From NCBI GenBank assembly GCA_002391105.1, contig DGRT01000074.1, forward strand, positions 1 to 10,380: a stretch of DNA of 10,380 bases. The letters run 5' to 3'. Position numbers and translations under genes: made by a program. Positions 1 through 5,672 of this stretch are shown here, piece by piece. The first letter of the stretch is position 1; every line of letters begins with the position of its first letter. Origin of the DNA: Lachnospiraceae bacterium UBA4381. Its GTDB lineage: Bacteria > Bacillota > Clostridia > Lachnospirales > Lachnospiraceae. The notes under the pieces were generated by a model. The model saw only the letters and a list, made by a program, of their open reading frames with translations, was not told where the DNA came from and did not search any database.

Positions 1-31
1 TCAGTTGCGCTACCAACTGCGCTACGGAAGC
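1..31 (-). tRNA. tRNA gene, 5' part only (cut by window edge)
   Basis: Read on the minus strand, the first 31 bases give a tRNA 5' half. There is a 7-nt acceptor strand GCTTCCG, then TA, a D-arm with GCGC stem arms around an AGTTGGTA loop, and the first anticodon-stem strand ACTGA. The mature 5' end would be at position 31. The anticodon loop lies outside the window, so the amino acid cannot be assigned. A promoter on the same strand lies just upstream. The D-arm is canonical and I see no sign of decay. Confidence 0.85.
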
Positions 32-61
32 ATTTGCTGTATTAATTTTGTCAGCTAGAAG

Positions 62-90
62 ATTATAACATATCATTTTTTTATAAACAA
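62..90 (-). promoter_or_regulatory. Promoter for the minus-strand tRNA
   Basis: On the minus strand there is a perfect -10 box TATAAT (62-67) preceded by TG as an extended -10. A weaker -35 TTGTTT (85-90) lies 17 bp upstream. Transcription would start near 55 and run into the tRNA 5' end at 31. The -35 box overlaps the first bases of the 28-bp tandem array, so the array's edge abuts this promoter. Confidence 0.65.
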
Positions 91-198
91 GTGCAGATTG
101 AGAAGATGAATACGACAAGTGTAGATTGAACAGATGAATATGACAAGTGCAGGCTGAACAGATGAATATGACAAGTGCAGGTTGAACAGATGAATGTG
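87..198. repeat. Tandem array of four 28-bp direct repeats
   Basis: Four head-to-tail copies, 87-114, 115-142, 143-170 and 171-198, each begin ACAAGTG and contain an AGATGAAT core. They differ at only a few positions: GAGAAG in copy 1 against GAACAG in the others, ATT/GCT/GTT in the middle, and the base before the final TG. There are no spacers, so this is not CRISPR. The unit length is not a multiple of three, and no convincing gene reads through it. It lies between the leftward tRNA promoter and the rightward amidohydrolase gene. Its role is unknown; replication slippage could have generated it. Confidence 0.9.
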
Positions 199-210
199 AT
201 AGTCTGGAAT
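182..210 (+). promoter_or_regulatory. Possible promoter for the amidohydrolase-yfbR pair
   Basis: TTGAAC (182-187) and TGGAAT (205-210) are 17 bp apart, each matching four of six sigma-A consensus bases. The -35-like TTGAAC belongs to the last 28-bp repeat copy, and similar hexamers recur in the earlier copies. No better-spaced pair was found between here and the start codon. This is a weak call. Confidence 0.25.
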
Positions 211-317
211 AATCGTTTGGCTATAGTCGGGAATAATATTTTGGAAAATGATTGTATTGACGGTCGGGATATGATATTAGAAAGAAGTATATGGTATTGG
301 AAGTAGAAGGACATAAC

Positions 318-1190
318 ATGCGTATTATAGATTTTCATACTCACACATTTCCGGATAAGATTGCTGCTCCGGCACTGGATAGTCTGCAGAAGGCAAGTGA
401 GTCCAGAGCACATACTGACGGAACTAATTCGGATCTAAGGAGATCCATGGAGAAGGCAGGAGTGGAGGTTTCGATAGTTCTACCGGTTGTAACCAATCCG
501 GACAAAGCATCTTCCATGAATAATTATGCCGCCCGTATAAATGAGGATTTTGACTCTACAGGTATATATTCCATAGGGGGAATACATCCTCTTACACCGA
601 ATCTGAAGGCTGTACTTAAGGAGGCGGCGGAGCTTGGATTAAAGGGTATAAAGCTGCACCCGGATTATTATGGTATAGCCTTTAATGATATCAGGATGAA
701 GAGAGTTATTGATATAGCTTCAGAGCTTGGACTTTTTGTCATTACTCATGCCGGAATGGATATAGGGTTGTATCCGCCGATCTGTTGTACGATAGATTCG
801 ATAATTGATGTAATAGAGGATGTAAGACCACGTACCCTGGTTCTGGCACATATGGGAGGCTGGATGAACTGGGAAGAGGTGACGGAGAGACTTGCACCGG
901 TTGTTAAGGAGTATTCTTCTTCGCAAGGACAGATATTCCTGGATACTGCATTTTCCATAGGTGAGATAGAGTGGCTGGATAAAGCCCGTCACAAGTCTTA
1001 TCATCAGATGTCGGATGATCAGTTCAGAATAATGGTAAGAGAGTTCGGATATGACAGGATACTTTTTGCAACGGATTCGCCCTGGGCTGACCAGAAGGAC
1101 TATGTGGACCGGATGAATAATATGGGACTAAGCCGGGAAGAGCTTGAATATATCTATCATAAAAATGCAGAGTCAATACTTGGATTATAG
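318..1190 (+). CDS. Metal-dependent amidohydrolase (amidohydrolase_2 family)
   Basis: A 290-residue TIM-barrel hydrolase of the amidohydrolase superfamily, closest in style to the amidohydrolase_2/ACMSD-like group. Visible metal-site residues, in order, are the HxH pair H7/H9 in DFHTHTFP at the end of the first strand, H114 in KLHPDY, H144 in ITHAG, H178 in AHMGG, and the catalytic-type aspartate D253 in FATDSPW. The length fits the family. I chose ATG 318 over the in-frame ATG 291 because AGAAGGA sits 6 nt before 318 and the protein then begins directly with the barrel strand. A ribosome site before 291 is poor. The yfbR start follows after 18 bp, so the two are probably cotranscribed. The substrate cannot be told from sequence; hydrolysis or decarboxylation of a small cyclic or amide substrate is the family norm. 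It is probably cytoplasmic, as there is no signal peptide. Confidence 0.85.
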   Translation: MRIIDFHTHTFPDKIAAPALDSLQKASESRAHTDGTNSDLRRSMEKAGVEVSIVLPVVTNPDKASSMNNYAARINEDFDSTGIYSIGGIHPLTPNLKAVLKEAAELGLKGIKLHPDYYGIAFNDIRMKRVIDIASELGLFVITHAGMDIGLYPPICCTIDSIIDVIEDVRPRTLVLAHMGGWMNWEEVTERLAPVVKEYSSSQGQIFLDTAFSIGEIEWLDKARHKSYHQMSDDQFRIMVREFGYDRILFATDSPWADQKDYVDRMNNMGLSREELEYIYHKNAESILGL

Positions 1191-1208
1191 TTAAGAGGAA
1201 TGGGGACA

Positions 1209-1802
1209 ATGGAATATAATTTTTTTGCAACTATTTCGAGAATGAAATATATCAACAGATGGGCACTTATGAGGAATTCCAGAGAGGAGAATCTGAGTGA
1301 GCATAGTCTTGAGGTTGCTATGATAGCCCATGTGCTGTGTGTGATATCTAATAAGAGGTATGGTCATGAGCTGAATGCTGACAGAGCTGCACTTATCGGA
1401 CTATACCATGACAGCTCTGAGATAATAACAGGAGATATGCCAACTCCGGTTAAGTATTATAATCCTGATATTCAGGATGCTTATAAGCAGATAGAAACTA
1501 TTGCTGAGTACAAGCTTCTGGAGAAGCTTCCTAAGGATCTAAGACCTGAGTATGAGGAAATATTTAAGGGGAGCGGCACTCAGGATGATAAATACATGAG
1601 ACGTCTGGTTAAAGCGGCTGATAAGCTTTCTGCCTATATTAAGTGCATAGAGGAGGAGAAGGCTGGAAATACAGAGTTCTCCACTGCAAAGAAAACTATA
1701 GAGAGAGCACTGGAGAAACTGAGCCGGGAGCTTCCGGAGGTAAAAGATTTTATGGAGGAGTTTCTTCCTGCATATGGCAGGACACTGGATGAGCTTACGT
1801 AG
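1209..1802 (+). CDS. yfbR: 5'-deoxynucleotidase, YfbR family HD phosphohydrolase
   Basis: A 197-residue cytoplasmic HD-superfamily protein very close in layout to E. coli YfbR, which removes phosphate from deoxyribonucleoside 5'-monophosphates and helps balance dNTP pools. The characteristic INRWALMRN...ENLSEHS segment is present (R17, W18, H32), followed by the HD pair H67-D68 with E71 in YHDSSE, GDMPTPVKYYN, and the last metal ligand D138 in KAADKLSAYIKC. I start at ATG 1209, not ATG 1200. MEYNFFATISR then aligns with the known N-terminus, and AGAGGA sits 9 nt upstream, whereas it abuts 1200. It follows the amidohydrolase closely. Its last 12 codons (PAYGRTLDELT plus stop) are the first unit of a 36-bp tandem array, so the C-terminal tail is encoded repeatedly downstream. 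Confidence 0.95.
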   Translation: MEYNFFATISRMKYINRWALMRNSREENLSEHSLEVAMIAHVLCVISNKRYGHELNADRAALIGLYHDSSEIITGDMPTPVKYYNPDIQDAYKQIETIAEYKLLEKLPKDLRPEYEEIFKGSGTQDDKYMRRLVKAADKLSAYIKCIEEEKAGNTEFSTAKKTIERALEKLSRELPEVKDFMEEFLPAYGRTLDELT

Positions 1803-1926
1803 CCTGCATTCGGGAGAACACTGGATGAACTTACGTAGCCTGCATTTGGGAGAACACTGGATGAGCTTACATAGCCTGCATCCGGGAGAACACTGGATGA
1901 GCTTACGTAGCCTGTGTCTTGCAGAA
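1767..1926 (+). repeat. 36-bp tandem array duplicating the yfbR 3' end with its stop codon
   Basis: Four full units lie at 1767-1802, 1803-1838, 1839-1874 and 1875-1910, with a diverged partial fifth at 1911-1926. Unit 1 is the functional end of yfbR. Each unit is exactly 12 codons in the yfbR frame: PA[Y/F/F/S]GRTLDELT followed by TAG. Six alignment columns vary among the four full units. Five are third codon positions (TTC/TTT-type, GGC/GGG, AGG/AGA, GAG/GAA, ACG/ACA) and one is a second position in codon 3. Removing or adding a unit would leave an intact yfbR tail. No promoter or hairpin is evident within the array. Confidence 0.92.
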
Positions 1927-1985
1927 CAGAATCAGTTCAGCGATTGCATGACCTGAATAATTATATTATATAAATGACAGTTTTA

Positions 1986-2014
1986 TTGAAATATAAGTCT
2001 GTATATGGTACTAT
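1986..2014 (+). promoter_or_regulatory. Sigma-A promoter for the HD-GYP gene
   Basis: TTGAAA (1986-1991) and TACTAT (2009-2014) are separated by the optimal 17 bp. Transcription would begin near 2021, about 45 nt before the start codon. I found no terminator between yfbR and this promoter, so readthrough from upstream is also possible. Confidence 0.65.
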
Positions 2015-2065
2015 TTTCTATGTGGGTGTTTACAAAAATGTATAAAATAGAGAGGGTATCTGTAT

Positions 2066-3313
2066 ATGGAAAAAAAGTTTACGAATATGAGGGATATAGC
2101 AAGAAGCTTTTCAAGTGCTATGAATCTTCTTCGTCCTGAAACAGACAAGCTTCATCAGAGAGTGGCATATCTTGCCTACAATATTGCAAGAGAAATGGAT
2201 TACAGTGAAGAAGATCTGAAGGAAATGCTGTATGCCAGTGTCCTATATGATGTAGGAATAGTTCTGATGCCGGAAAGAGGTGCAGATAAGGAAAGATATA
2301 CCTTTAAAGAGCTGGCAGGTGCCGGACTGGGTATTATCGGGGATGTTCAGAGACTAAAGCCTGTCTGTGAGATAATGAGAGCTGCAGATCCAGAGTGGGA
2401 GACTTCAGAGGATCTGTTTGGTATGGACAGATACAAAAAGTTTGGTGAGATCATAGAGGTGGCTGATAAGATTGCCTTTATGCTTGATCCAAAGGATGCT
2501 GCCCTTAATCAGGTAGAGGATATCAGCATGGCTGTTCAGGATATGGCTTCAGAGGGCATAAGTAATGATGTAATTGAGGCTTATCTTAGATTTGCTGAAA
2601 AGGATTACGTATGGATGGAGGTGCTTCATCAGCCTGAGCTATTCCTGAATTATATTCCGAATATTAATACGGTGACGCTTGATGATATGATCGAGATGGC
2701 AAAGTTCATGTCACGTATTATAGATTTTAGAAGCTCATATACTGCTATGCATTCATCAGGTGTTGCGGTTACTGCGGTAAGACTTGCTGAAATCATGGGT
2801 ATGTCCGAGGATGAATGTAAGAAAATGATGATAGCAGGCTATCTTCATGATATCGGAAAGCTGAAGGTTCCCAAGAGCGTTCTTGAGAAGAATGATAAGC
2901 TCTCGGATTCTGAGTTCAATATTGTTAAGGAATATGCTTATTATACAAGTATTCTTCTTCAGAACATTGCAGGATTTGAACAGATAGGAAAATGGGCAGC
3001 CCTTCACCATGAGAAGCTGAATGGTTATGGCTATCCTTTCAGACTAAAGGCAGACGATATACCTATGGGAGCGCGTATAATAGCGATTGCCGATATATTT
3101 TCAGCGGTTGCAGAAATCAGAGCTTATCGTAGCGGTATGTCCAAGGATGAGGTTATTGCAACATTACAGCAGAATGTTGAGACAGGTGCTATGTCAGGTT
3201 ATATCGTAGATATACTTATTAAGAACTACGACAATATATTTGCGGTACGTGATGATGTAGTACGTAAGGAAGGCGCAAGATACTATGCATCAGTTGTGGA
3301 TGTAGATGAGTAA
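2066..3313 (+). CDS. Tandem HD-domain protein with C-terminal HD-GYP (cyclic dinucleotide phosphodiesterase-like)
   Basis: A 415-residue protein with two HD-type halves and no membrane segment. The N-terminal half (about 25-180) looks like a degenerate HD domain: H30 is in place, but the HD pair reads Y61-D62 in LYDVGI. The C-terminal half (about 225-400) is HD-GYP-like, with H229, the HDIGK pair H261-D262 and K265, H314-H315 in HHEKLNGYGYP, and D343 in IADIFSAV. The HD-GYP family hydrolyses cyclic di-GMP or related cyclic dinucleotides. Two departures are visible. The GYP signature has asparagine (N319) where aspartate is usual. Tyrosine (Y290, in VKEYAYYT) occupies the place where a metal-binding histidine normally occurs (xHPxxG/HPYYT). 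Catalysis may therefore be altered or lost. AGAGGG lies 9 nt before ATG. The gene is monocistronic between a clear promoter and a terminator. Confidence 0.85.
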   Translation: MEKKFTNMRDIARSFSSAMNLLRPETDKLHQRVAYLAYNIAREMDYSEEDLKEMLYASVLYDVGIVLMPERGADKERYTFKELAGAGLGIIGDVQRLKPVCEIMRAADPEWETSEDLFGMDRYKKFGEIIEVADKIAFMLDPKDAALNQVEDISMAVQDMASEGISNDVIEAYLRFAEKDYVWMEVLHQPELFLNYIPNINTVTLDDMIEMAKFMSRIIDFRSSYTAMHSSGVAVTAVRLAEIMGMSEDECKKMMIAGYLHDIGKLKVPKSVLEKNDKLSDSEFNIVKEYAYYTSILLQNIAGFEQIGKWAALHHEKLNGYGYPFRLKADDIPMGARIIAIADIFSAVAEIRAYRSGMSKDEVIATLQQNVETGAMSGYIVDILIKNYDNIFAVRDDVVRKEGARYYASVVDVDE

Positions 3314-3417
3314 AGCGGTAAAGATACTTTTGAAACTGCAATTTCAGGCAGACGTTTTCGGCATTAGTCCGGTTGTTTTGCGAATGATGTAATGGTAATT
3401 GATACAAGTTATATATA

Positions 3418-3448
3418 AACTCCTGTCACCCGGTGGCGGGAGTTTTTT
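3418..3448 (+). terminator. Rho-independent terminator of the HD-GYP gene
   Basis: Left arm AACTCCTGTC (3418-3427) pairs with GGCGGGAGTT (3435-3444) through two G-U wobbles, followed by a run of six T (3443-3448). It sits about 105 bp beyond the stop codon and before the next promoter. Confidence 0.88.
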
Positions 3449-3512
3449 GCTGTTATAGTTAAGTGATCATTAAATTATCATTCGCGATTTATCACATTAA
3501 AGCGATAACGCA

Positions 3513-3541
3513 TTGACGCAACAGATAATTTGATGTAGTAT
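3513..3541 (+). promoter_or_regulatory. Promoter for the acyl-CoA ligase gene
   Basis: TTGACG (3513-3518) matches five of six consensus bases and is followed after exactly 17 bp by TAGTAT (3536-3541). The predicted start near 3548 leaves a leader of about 90 nt. The ribosome site AGGAGG (3624-3629) is 8 nt before ATG and near-perfect, suggesting strong translation. Confidence 0.7.
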
Positions 3542-3637
3542 AGGTAGAGTCAGATAATCAGGCAGTGTTTTGAGTGGTATGTAACCTGAAGTGGCTATTT
3601 GACTGGATTTACCAGATTAAGCTAGGAGGATAGGAAG

Positions 3638-5281
3638 ATGCCTATTACAAAATTGCTAGAGAGAAATGCAGAGCTTTATGCAAATGATATAGCTCTTGTT
3701 GAAGTAAACCCTGCTATAACAGAAGTCAGAAGGGTAACCTGGAGAGAATATGAGCTGATGGAACCCAATCCCAAGGCTCCATACAGAAGAGAGATAACCT
3801 GGAGTGTATTTAACGAGAAGGCTAACAGATTTGCCAATCTTCTGTTAAGCAGAGGAATCAAGAAGGATGATAAAGTGGGAATCCTTCTTATGAACTGTCT
3901 TGAGTGGCTGCCGATATATTTTGGTATTCTTAAGACAGGTGCTATAGCTGTGCCTCTTAATTTCAGATATGACGCAGATGAGATAGAATATTGCGTAGAT
4001 CTTGCAGATGTAGATATTCTTGTATTTGGTCCGGAATTTATAGGTCGTGTTGAGGAGATAGCAGAAAAGATATCCCGTAACAGACTGCTGTTCTACGTTG
4101 GTGAGAACTGTCCTTCTTTCGCAGAAGACTATAATGAGATGGTTGCCAATTCCAGTTCTGTCACACCTGATATAGAGATTTCTGATGAAGATTATGGTGC
4201 AATATACTTTTCATCAGGAACCACAGGCTTCCCTAAGGCGATACTTCATAAGCATAAGTCGCTGATGCACAGTGCCAAGGTTGAGCAGGCTCATCATGGT
4301 CAGCAGAAGGATGATGTATTCCTCTGCATCCCGCCTCTTTATCATACAGGTGCGAAAATGCATTGGTTTGGATCGCTTATCTCAGGAGGAAAGGCTGTTC
4401 TTCTGAAGGGAACCAAGCCGGAGTATATACTTGATACGGTCAGCAGAGAGGGCTGTACTATCGTATGGCTTCTGGTTCCATGGGCACAGGATCTTCTGGT
4501 TGCTCTTGAAAGCGGTAAGCTGTCAAAGGAGAACTATAAGCTTGACCAGTGGAGACTCATGCATATAGGTGCCCAGCCGGTACCTGCCAGTCTTATAACC
4601 AGATGGAAGGCTATGTTCCCGAATCATGATTATGATACAAACTATGGTCTGTCAGAATCTATCGGACCGGGCTGTGTACATCTTGGAATAGAGAATATCG
4701 ATCATGTAGGAGCTATCGGAGTTCCCGGATATGGCTGGGAAACAAAGATTGTGGCAGAGGACGGACATATAGTAGATAAAACGGACAGTGACTCAGTCGG
4801 TGAGCTTTGCGTAAAGGGCCCCGGAGTTATGACCTGCTATTACAAGAATGAAGAGGCTACAAAGGAGTGCATCAAGGACGGATGGCTCTATACCGGAGAT
4901 ATGGCAAAATACGATGAGGATGGCTTCATATGGCTGGTAGACAGAAAGAAGGATGTCATCATCAGTGGTGGTGAGAATATCTATCCGGTTCAGATAGAGA
5001 GCTTCATCATGAAGAATCGTAAGGTTCAGGATGTTGCTGTAATCGGTATAGGAGATGCAAGACTCGGAGAGATTTCGGCAGCCATCATTCAGCTTAAGGA
5101 GGGTGAAGAGTGTACAGAGGAAGAAATGAATAACTTCTGTCTGGAGCTTCCCCGCTATAAGAGACCTCGTAAGATTATATTTGCAAATGTACCAAGAAAT
5201 GCAACAGGAAAGATCGAGAAGCCGCTTCTGCGTGAAATGTATGGAGCAAAGAATCTCGTTGATAAGGAAAATCGAAACTAA
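3638..5281 (+). CDS. AMP-forming acyl-CoA synthetase/ligase (class I adenylate-forming enzyme)
   Basis: A 547-residue ANL-superfamily enzyme, expected to activate a carboxylic acid with ATP to an acyl-adenylate and then form an acyl-CoA thioester. Core motifs appear in order: the phosphate-binding loop FSSGTTGFPKA (S192-G197), the A5-type NYGLSES, YTGD with ribose-binding D421, DRKKD with R436 at the hinge, SGGENIYPVQIE, and the C-terminal catalytic lysine K525 in ATGKIEK. Length is normal and there is no signal or membrane segment. The first 75 residues carry an extra stretch in which a VTWREYE segment is followed by ITWSVFNEKAN, resembling a doubled or inserted 'TWxxxN' strand before the usual start of the family fold. 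Substrate is not recognisable; medium- or long-chain fatty acids and crotonobetaine-type acids are possibilities. It is monocistronic, with its own promoter and terminator. Confidence 0.9.
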   Translation: MPITKLLERNAELYANDIALVEVNPAITEVRRVTWREYELMEPNPKAPYRREITWSVFNEKANRFANLLLSRGIKKDDKVGILLMNCLEWLPIYFGILKTGAIAVPLNFRYDADEIEYCVDLADVDILVFGPEFIGRVEEIAEKISRNRLLFYVGENCPSFAEDYNEMVANSSSVTPDIEISDEDYGAIYFSSGTTGFPKAILHKHKSLMHSAKVEQAHHGQQKDDVFLCIPPLYHTGAKMHWFGSLISGGKAVLLKGTKPEYILDTVSREGCTIVWLLVPWAQDLLVALESGKLSKENYKLDQWRLMHIGAQPVPASLITRWKAMFPNHDYDTNYGLSESIGPGCVHLGIENIDHVGAIGVPGYGWETKIVAEDGHIVDKTDSDSVGELCVKGPGVMTCYYKNEEATKECIKDGWLYTGDMAKYDEDGFIWLVDRKKDVIISGGENIYPVQIESFIMKNRKVQDVAVIGIGDARLGEISAAIIQLKEGEECTEEEMNNFCLELPRYKRPRKIIFANVPRNATGKIEKPLLREMYGAKNLVDKENRN

Positions 5282-5301
5282 TTGTGCAATTTTTCAAAAG
5301 A

Positions 5302-5335
5302 TGCCCCACAAAGCTAATGTTTTGTGGGGCACTTT
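5302..5335 (+). terminator. Rho-independent terminator of the ligase gene
   Basis: An 11-bp inverted repeat TGCCCCACAAA (5302-5312) and TTTGTGGGGCA (5321-5331) with an 8-nt loop starts 20 bp after the stop codon. The downstream T tract is short (CTTTA), so efficiency is uncertain, but the stem is GC-rich and perfect. The opposite strand also has a T-rich tail, so it could work in both directions. Confidence 0.78.
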
Positions 5336-5406
5336 ACATAATATTTGTTAAAAGTAACCAAAATTATATAAAATGCACAAAAACACTATCACTATTTGTT
5401 AAATTA

Positions 5407-5415
5407 TGCTAAAAT
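5407..5415 (+). promoter_or_regulatory. Extended -10 promoter of the ABC/lysozyme operon
   Basis: TG (5407-5408), one base, then TAAAAT (5410-5415) forms an extended -10 element in a very AT-rich stretch. No good -35 lies 16-18 bp upstream, as is usual when an extended -10 is present. Initiation near 5422 would give a leader of about 250 nt before the ATPase start, much longer than for the other genes here. Confidence 0.5.
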
Positions 5416-5440
5416 ATACATGGTTAGAGAAAGTTTAACT

Positions 5441-5479
5441 GTGAATATGATTTATAAAACACTGATTGCTCATGCGTAG
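5441..5479 (+). CDS. Putative leader peptide 1 (upstream ORF, 12 codons)
   Basis: From GTG 5441 the frame reads (M)NMIYKTLIAHA and stops at TAG 5477-5479; ATG 5447 is an alternative start. AGAGAAAG lies about 7 nt before the GTG and is a moderate ribosome site. The ORF is too short to be a normal protein. It covers both left-hand strands of the overlapping pairings at 5460-5497, and its stop codon overlaps the ribosome site of the next upstream ORF. That arrangement suggests a sensing leader, but an ORF this short can occur by chance. Confidence 0.35.
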   Translation: MNMIYKTLIAHA

Positions 5480-5497
5480 GGGGATTCAGTGATGAGC
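5460..5497 (+). promoter_or_regulatory. Overlapping pairings (pseudoknot or alternative hairpins) in the leader
   Basis: CACTGA (5460-5465) is complementary to TCAGTG (5486-5491), and GCTCAT (5468-5473) is complementary to ATGAGC (5492-5497). The two 6-bp pairings interleave, so together they would form an H-type pseudoknot; otherwise they are alternatives. The right-hand strands cover the start codon of the second upstream ORF (ATG 5492), and the loop contains its AGGGGG ribosome site. Pairing would hide that start, while a ribosome on the first upstream ORF would open it. Structure is predicted by eye only. Confidence 0.4.
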
Positions 5498-5545
5498 CGG
5501 TTTAGCCGGTATAATTTGGAAGGTATTTGGGTGTGCCGTACGTAA
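5492..5545 (+). CDS. Putative leader peptide 2, MSRFSRYNLEGIWVCRT
   Basis: A 17-codon ORF from ATG 5492 to TAA 5543-5545, preceded by AGGGGG (5478-5483) at an ideal 8-nt spacing, one of the better ribosome sites in the window. It ends only 3 nt before the left arm of the long terminator-like hairpin (5549). A ribosome paused near its end would physically prevent that arm from pairing. Such stop-adjacent geometry is known from attenuated antibiotic-response genes, where drug-stalled ribosomes permit readthrough. The peptide has three arginines and a WVCRT end; I do not recognise it as a described leader. A duplicated AGCCGGT encodes the two SR pairs. Confidence 0.5.
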   Translation: MSRFSRYNLEGIWVCRT

Positions 5546-5548
5546 TCG

Positions 5549-5610
5549 GAAAGAGTCTGTCAGACCAAAGTTTGGGGAAGGTGGTCTGTCAGGCTCTTTC
5601 TCCTTTATAA
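5549..5610 (+). terminator. Long hairpin, probable intrinsic terminator/attenuator in the operon leader
   Basis: A 19-nt left arm (5549-5567, GAAAGAG...GACCA) pairs with the right arm 5582-5600 (TGGTCTG...CTCTTTC) at 18 of 19 positions, with one G-U and one T-T mismatch, around a 14-nt loop. The right arm runs into a pyrimidine-rich tail, TTTCTCCTTTA. It lies between promoter and first gene, about 60 nt before the ATPase ribosome site, so it would stop transcription before the operon unless disrupted. A small hairpin ATATCA/TGATAT (5613-5629) follows. The tail has no uninterrupted run of T, so termination efficiency is uncertain. Confidence 0.6.
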
Positions 5611-5672
5611 AAATATCATGTTGTGATATAGTGTCAAAGGACCTGATGTAAATGTAGTTGGAGGGAATATGG

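Larger units (their letters stand above)
3314..3637. other. Intergenic region: terminator, promoter and leader of the ligase gene
   Basis: This 324-bp spacer holds the terminator of the HD-GYP gene (3418-3448), a promoter (3513-3541) and about 90 nt of untranslated leader before the ligase. A short TGAAA/TTTCA inverted repeat near 3331-3346 and a TCAGG/CCTGA pairing in the leader are too weak to call. No small gene with a good ribosome site was seen. Confidence 0.6.
5282..5672 (+). other. Long intergenic/leader region of the ABC operon
   Basis: This 391-bp stretch holds the ligase terminator (5302-5335), AT-rich promoter sequence (about 5340-5415), and a leader with two short upstream ORFs, overlapping pairings and an attenuator-like hairpin. 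A minimal start-stop pair ATG-TAA (5646-5651) with AAAGGA just before it lies 21 nt ahead of the true ATPase start. I could not match the leader to a riboswitch class I know. Confidence 0.6.

Noticed and set aside
87..198. CRISPR array
   Set aside because: The repeats are directly adjacent with no spacers, and there are no cas genes.
291..317. Earlier ATG for the amidohydrolase
   Set aside because: Its ribosome site is poor, and the first nine residues precede the conserved barrel strand. ATG 318 has AGAAGGA at good spacing.
81..413. Minus-strand ORF of 110 residues over the 28-bp array
   Set aside because: It is Cys/Ser/Leu-rich low-complexity sequence made by the repeats, overlaps the start of the amidohydrolase antisense, and has no family resemblance.
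1200..1208. Earlier ATG for yfbR
   Set aside because: The AGAGGA ribosome site abuts it, and the E. coli YfbR N-terminus aligns with ATG 1209.
5441..5600. Known riboswitch class (SAM, TPP, glycine, c-di-GMP-I, THF, guanidine-I) in the ABC leader
   Set aside because: None of the signature sequences I can recall is present. A covariance search would be needed to exclude less familiar classes.
5646..5651. Minimal start-stop ORF (ATG TAA) before the ATPase
   Set aside because: AAAGGA is only 4 nt away, and such hexamers are common in AT-rich DNA. It is noted in the leader entry but not called as a gene.
5658..5672. TTG start for the ATPase
   Set aside because: The GGAGGG ribosome site overlaps it. 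ATG 5673 has correct spacing and begins with the normal family N-terminus.
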